Origin: Oxalobacteraceae bacterium
GTDB taxonomy: Bacteria; Pseudomonadota; Gammaproteobacteria; Burkholderiales; Burkholderiaceae_D
NCBI GenBank assembly: GCA_021768485.1
Contig: JAIZVZ010000035.1
Span: 1-35,673, forward strand
Length of the DNA: 35,673 nucleotides
Direction of reading: 5' to 3'
The notes beneath the pieces were generated by a model that did no database searches, was not told the DNA's origin, and saw nothing but the letters and a program-made list of their open reading frames with translations. Positions 32,653-35,673 of the stretch are shown here, one piece after another (position 1 is the stretch's first letter; every line of letters begins with the position of its first letter). The translations under genes and the position numbers were made by a program.

Positions 32653-34410
32653 GTGAAACGAGAAGAACGAGTGTGGATTTTGGCTTGGGCGGCCTTGATG
32701 GGTTTTAGTTTGCTCATGCTTCATAACTGGGTCGAGGCGCTTAGCAAATCAGGCGAATACTTTGGCTTGATTTGGCCGCTATATGTATTTGCCATTTCAG
32801 TACCGCTATCCATGCAGATGCTGTCACGCTACCGGTCCAAGAAGTTATTGTGGCTTATGGTCGCATCTTTCAGCCTGATTATGGCCGGAGCCGCGTCTTA
32901 TGTCGGACACTACGCATGGATTGAGAATTTGCCTGGCGTCCCGGTAGGTAAGGTGCTCGTGATGACCATGGTGGCTTCCAGTTGCTGGTTTATCCTGATG
33001 CCATTTGCAGAGCATAAATTAGTCAGAGGCAGTTGGTGGGATGAATATTCCCTATTATTTTCTGGCGCGTGGCGCAATACTGCCAAGCTTATTTCGGCTG
33101 CCGCCTTTGTTGGACTGTTCTGGGGACTTCTGTTCTTGTGGGCGGGACTCTTCAAGATATTGAAGGTCGAGTTTTTCTATGAGCTGTTTACGGGTCGAAA
33201 TTTCATCTATGCAGTAACGGCGATTGCTTACGGAATGGGGCTCTCACTTTATTCAACCAAGGAAGAAACGCTGGTCAATCTTTATCGTACCACTCTCAAT
33301 ATCCTCGGTTGGCTGCTACCCCTGGTAACGTTCATCATGTTGTTGTTCTTGCTCGCGCTCCCATTTTATGGCTTAGCCCCGCTATGGCAAACCGGCTATG
33401 CGACGATCCTGATGCTTACCTTGCAGGGCGTGATCGTGTTCCTGTTCAATGCCGCGTGGCAAGATGCTGACGGAACCATCAAGTTGCCCAAATGGCTTCT
33501 GAACTTGATTTCGGGCGGGCTTGTCGCAATGCCCGTTTATTCAGTCCTTTGTGCATATTCACTTGGGCTACGTATTTCAGAGCACGGCTGGTCAGTAGAT
33601 CGAATCTGGGCAGCGCTGGCTGTTTTCGTGATGTCCATCTATGCAATTGGATATGCCATAACAAGTTTGCGGCGAAAAGCGGTCTGGATGGCGGATGCCA
33701 AGTTCGTCAATATTGCCGCTGCACTGATAACCGTGGCGTTGCTAATGTTAACTGCGACGCCTGTGCTTGATCCCGACCGTATCTCCGTTAACAGTCAGGT
33801 CGGCCGACTATTAGCCAACAGCACTTCAGTTGCAGACTTCGATTTTGACTATCTACGTTTCAGGACCGGCAAATTCGGTAACGATGAACTACGAAATTTG
33901 TTGAAGAACACCAGTCATCCGCAAGCCGAGCTTCTCCACCAGCGCGCAGAAAACGCTTTGAACAAGAAATATGTTTATGACCGCCAGGCCAACGATGTTG
34001 GAATAAGCCGTGAGGGGGTGGCTACCAAGCTGACACTGTATCCGAAAGGTACTGTGCTCGATCCCTCGTTTATAGATTATCTTGCAGGGCAATTAAATGA
34101 ACATAAATTGTCGCTTCCATGCATCCGCACTGGCCAGTCATGTCAATTGCTGGCTATAGACCTCAAGGGGGACGGAAGCACAGAGTTGGTTATCTTTGAT
34201 GCTTTTCAAAGCAAGGTTTTCGAGCAAAGGCAGGGTAAATGGGCGCTTATCGGCAATCTGACCGGCCAGAAGATTTACCAGCTTACTGGGCCATCGCTAA
34301 AGCACAGTTTAGATGTGCAAGACGTCGAGTCGCGACGACATAAGTGGCGTGATATTCGTGTTGGGTCGGATTATTTCTCAGTAAATGAAATAGAAGGGGC
34401 TGAGAAGTGA
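32653..34410 (+). CDS. DUF4153-type multi-pass membrane protein
   Basis: 585 residues with a GTG start. Roughly the first 375 residues hold about ten to eleven hydrophobic helices (for example WILAWAALMGFSLLMLH and WLLPLVTFIMLLFLLALPFYG), with the DUF4153 arrangement including SWWDEYSLLFSGAWRNTAKL between helices. Residues about 380-585 are soluble and include an FG-GAP-like motif, DLKGDGSTELVIFD, then VFEQRQGKWALIGNLTG, suggesting an extracytoplasmic ligand or Ca-binding segment. No catalytic motif is recognised. It heads an operon: the next start overlaps its stop (GTGA). Codon use and composition are more AT-rich than most of the window. Confidence 0.8.
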   Translation: MKREERVWILAWAALMGFSLLMLHNWVEALSKSGEYFGLIWPLYVFAISVPLSMQMLSRYRSKKLLWLMVASFSLIMAGAASYVGHYAWIENLPGVPVGKVLVMTMVASSCWFILMPFAEHKLVRGSWWDEYSLLFSGAWRNTAKLISAAAFVGLFWGLLFLWAGLFKILKVEFFYELFTGRNFIYAVTAIAYGMGLSLYSTKEETLVNLYRTTLNILGWLLPLVTFIMLLFLLALPFYGLAPLWQTGYATILMLTLQGVIVFLFNAAWQDADGTIKLPKWLLNLISGGLVAMPVYSVLCAYSLGLRISEHGWSVDRIWAALAVFVMSIYAIGYAITSLRRKAVWMADAKFVNIAAALITVALLMLTATPVLDPDRISVNSQVGRLLANSTSVADFDFDYLRFRTGKFGNDELRNLLKNTSHPQAELLHQRAENALNKKYVYDRQANDVGISREGVATKLTLYPKGTVLDPSFIDYLAGQLNEHKLSLPCIRTGQSCQLLAIDLKGDGSTELVIFDAFQSKVFEQRQGKWALIGNLTGQKIYQLTGPSLKHSLDVQDVESRRHKWRDIRVGSDYFSVNEIEGAEK

Positions 34411-34613
34411 TATGCAAAGGGGGTGGTGATTCCGATATTGCACGACACCTGCTTGCGAGCGGGCCGCATAAATTTCGCGATTTGAGCGACCACTTAAGAG
34501 TGATATGGCTGGCTACTCTCGGCCAAAATCAGGCTGTCGTCGGACGCAAGTATAAAACTTCAGACTGGCCCGTTACGCCGCACTTCGATACATTGATTGC
34601 GTCTAAAAAATGA
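34407..34613 (+). CDS. Orphan 68-residue protein in the coupled operon
   Basis: GTG start overlapping the preceding stop as GTGA, and its own stop overlapping the next start as ATGA. Both 4-nt overlaps argue that it is translated. The product is soluble, with an aromatic/basic tail (GRKYKTSDWPVTPHFDTLIASKK). I do not recognise a family. It could also be the remnant of a longer gene. Confidence 0.5.
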   Translation: MICKGGGDSDIARHLLASGPHKFRDLSDHLRVIWLATLGQNQAVVGRKYKTSDWPVTPHFDTLIASKK

Positions 34614-35161
34614 AAACTATTGTTACAGCATTGTTTGTATTTTCTAGTGTAGTGGCGAATGCTCAAGTTTTATCTAACGAGGAATTAAGGAAACTAGTAA
34701 GGGCGGACCGCTTAGACCGCGAGGCGGAAAGCATGGATTGGCCAGCGACCGACTTCAATGATAAAGCCCGAGCGTCTAGAGTGATAGAAATTCTTAAGGA
34801 TGGAAAAATCGAGACGGCTGAAGATTTCTATAATGCCGGAGTGATTTTTCAGCATGGCAGTAGCCCCGATGACATTAAGTTGGCATTTTCATTTGCCACG
34901 ATTTCAGCTCGATTGGCGCCAGAACATCCTGCTCCGAAGTGGTTAGCTGCTGCGGCGTGGGACCGCTATATGATGTGGAAAAAACTGCCACAGTGGTATG
35001 GTACGCAGTCGCAGTATATTAAGGAAACCGGTAAGACCGTGCTGTACCCAATTTTACCTGACGCCGTCAGCGACACGGAACGCTCCGAAGCAAAAATACC
35101 ACCGCTTTCAAAAATAATTTTGGAATTTGAGGCGAAGAATAAGGAAGACCGTCACCACTGA
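34610..35161 (+). CDS. Exported protein, DUF6624-like
   Basis: 183 residues. Signal peptide MKTIVTALFVFSSVVANA. The mature part resembles the DUF6624 group: an Asp-rich RADRLDREAE start, then R-VIEILKDGKIETAEDFYNAGVIFQHG, an LAPEHPAPKWLAAAAWDRYMMWKKLPQWYGTQ helix pair. In that group the FQHG and W-LAAA-DR-x(6)-PQ-x-GTQ motifs are conserved and the function is unknown. It is the last gene of the coupled operon. Placement in the periplasm would put it on the same side as the soluble C-terminus of the DUF4153 protein if that end is periplasmic. Confidence 0.72.
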   Translation: MKTIVTALFVFSSVVANAQVLSNEELRKLVRADRLDREAESMDWPATDFNDKARASRVIEILKDGKIETAEDFYNAGVIFQHGSSPDDIKLAFSFATISARLAPEHPAPKWLAAAAWDRYMMWKKLPQWYGTQSQYIKETGKTVLYPILPDAVSDTERSEAKIPPLSKIILEFEAKNKEDRHH

Positions 35162-35235
35162 AATCGGTCACATGCGGACACTCATATTTTGCTTATTGCC
35201 TCAATGAAAGCAGCTGAATGTTTTATTAAAAAATA

Positions 35236-35358
35236 GTGACTCGCTACGAGCGACTGGAAAATCTTAAAGGTCGTACGATTCAAGCGGTCTATACGGAATA
35301 CAGTTTCGTGGCGCTTCAGCTCGACAATGATGAGATGACGAATTTTGCCGTTGAATAA
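35236..35358 (+). pseudogene. Small 40-codon ORF, possible gene remnant
   Basis: GTG-initiated frame of 40 residues (MTRYERLENLKGRTIQAVYTEY start, ending in FAVE). The KGRTIQAVYTEYSFVALQLD stretch looks like a beta-hairpin of a small immunity-like or recognition domain, but no family can be named. No clear ribosome-binding site. It lies just left of the integrase fragment and may be a decayed gene. Confidence 0.3.
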
Positions 35359-35427
35359 GTTGTGGTAAGAAAGTGCTTCGAAGTATTCTCGATTTACTTA
35401 TATGAGTTGAGGCAGGATTACGCTTTC

Positions 35428-35673
35428 TCACTCCGTATTCAAGGCTTTTGGGGCCTTATGTTGCCTCCCTGGGTCGATGTCATTTGCCAGGAGTTTGCGG
35501 GCTTCGTCGCGCCGTTTGCGCGCCTCCTTGAGGCCGACATCAGGATAAGTTCCCAATGACAACATTTTGGCCTTGCCTGCAAAGCGATATCGGAAGCGCC
35601 ACCATTTGCCGCCGTTAGGCTGTATCAGGATGGACAGGCCGCGCTCATCGTTCAGGGTTTGCGGTTTGTCCGC
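35428..35673 (-). pseudogene. P4-type tyrosine integrase, N-terminal fragment
   Basis: On the minus strand, 81 codons run from the window edge to a TGA at 35428. They read KPQTLNDERGLSILIQPNGG, KWWRFRYRFAGKAKMLSLG, TYPDVGLKEARKRRDEARKLL and ANDIDPG, the arm-type DNA-binding (DUF4102) domain at the start of P4/bacteriophage-type integrases. The first 12-15 residues lie outside the window. In intact integrases the SAM-like and catalytic (R-H-R-Y) domains follow; here a stop comes soon after DIDPG and no catalytic sequence was found to its left in any frame. It is therefore a decayed integrase, evidence of a past integrated element. Confidence 0.85.

Noticed and set aside
35362-35559. 65-codon plus-strand ORF at the right end
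   Set aside because: It is antisense to the integrase fragment, which has clear family sequence on the other strand.

Overview
The window reads as a G+C-rich betaproteobacterial chromosome segment, most likely Burkholderiales and plausibly Oxalobacteraceae. This is an inference from the codon style, the gene set (oxalyl-CoA decarboxylase, CodA-type deaminase, a YjfB-type motility protein, FliT, a FimV-like protein) and the frequent GCCGGC-rich spacers. No rRNA, tRNA or CRISPR was seen.

Layout. 1-4.1 kb: end of an M20 amidase/carbamoylase, a small beta-barrel-type envelope protein, a glutathione S-transferase, a tiny exported protein, and a CodA-like cytosine deaminase. 4.1-6.1 kb: two flagellum-linked small genes (YjfB-like and FliT), each behind a sigma-28-like promoter, with a coiled-coil protein and an S4 RNA-binding protein between them. 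6.1-16.9 kb: a tautomerase coupled to a shortened FimV-like protein, fumarase C, a secreted amidohydrolase-fold protein with lost metal ligands, a membrane PAS-GGDEF-EAL protein, and a MATE exporter. 17.2-21.8 kb: a GMC alcohol oxidoreductase converging on an aldehyde dehydrogenase, then an MFS exporter. 21.9-26.5 kb: stress block with ahpC-ahpF behind a candidate OxyR promoter, a YqhD-like aldehyde reductase and a TetR regulator. 26.8-30.5 kb: a TSUP permease, oxalyl-CoA decarboxylase with strong translational codon bias and an FNR-type box, and an alpha/beta hydrolase. 30.6-32.3 kb: lrgAB and a small exported protein. 32.3-35.7 kb: a visibly less G+C-rich segment with a three-gene operon joined by 4-nt overlaps (DUF4153 membrane protein, 68-aa orphan, exported DUF6624-like protein), a 40-codon remnant-like ORF, and a truncated P4-type integrase running off the right edge. 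This looks like the edge of a genomic island.

How the parts may work together: the flagellar pair should share FliA control; AhpC/AhpF, YqhD and the TetR regulator form a peroxide/electrophile defence set; Oxc would handle the decarboxylation step of oxalate catabolism, though no formyl-CoA:oxalate CoA-transferase is present here. The most unusual items are the pseudoenzyme-like amidohydrolase, the regulatory region of oxc, the island operon at the right end, and five separate short-period (12-19 bp) tandem repeats, all intergenic.
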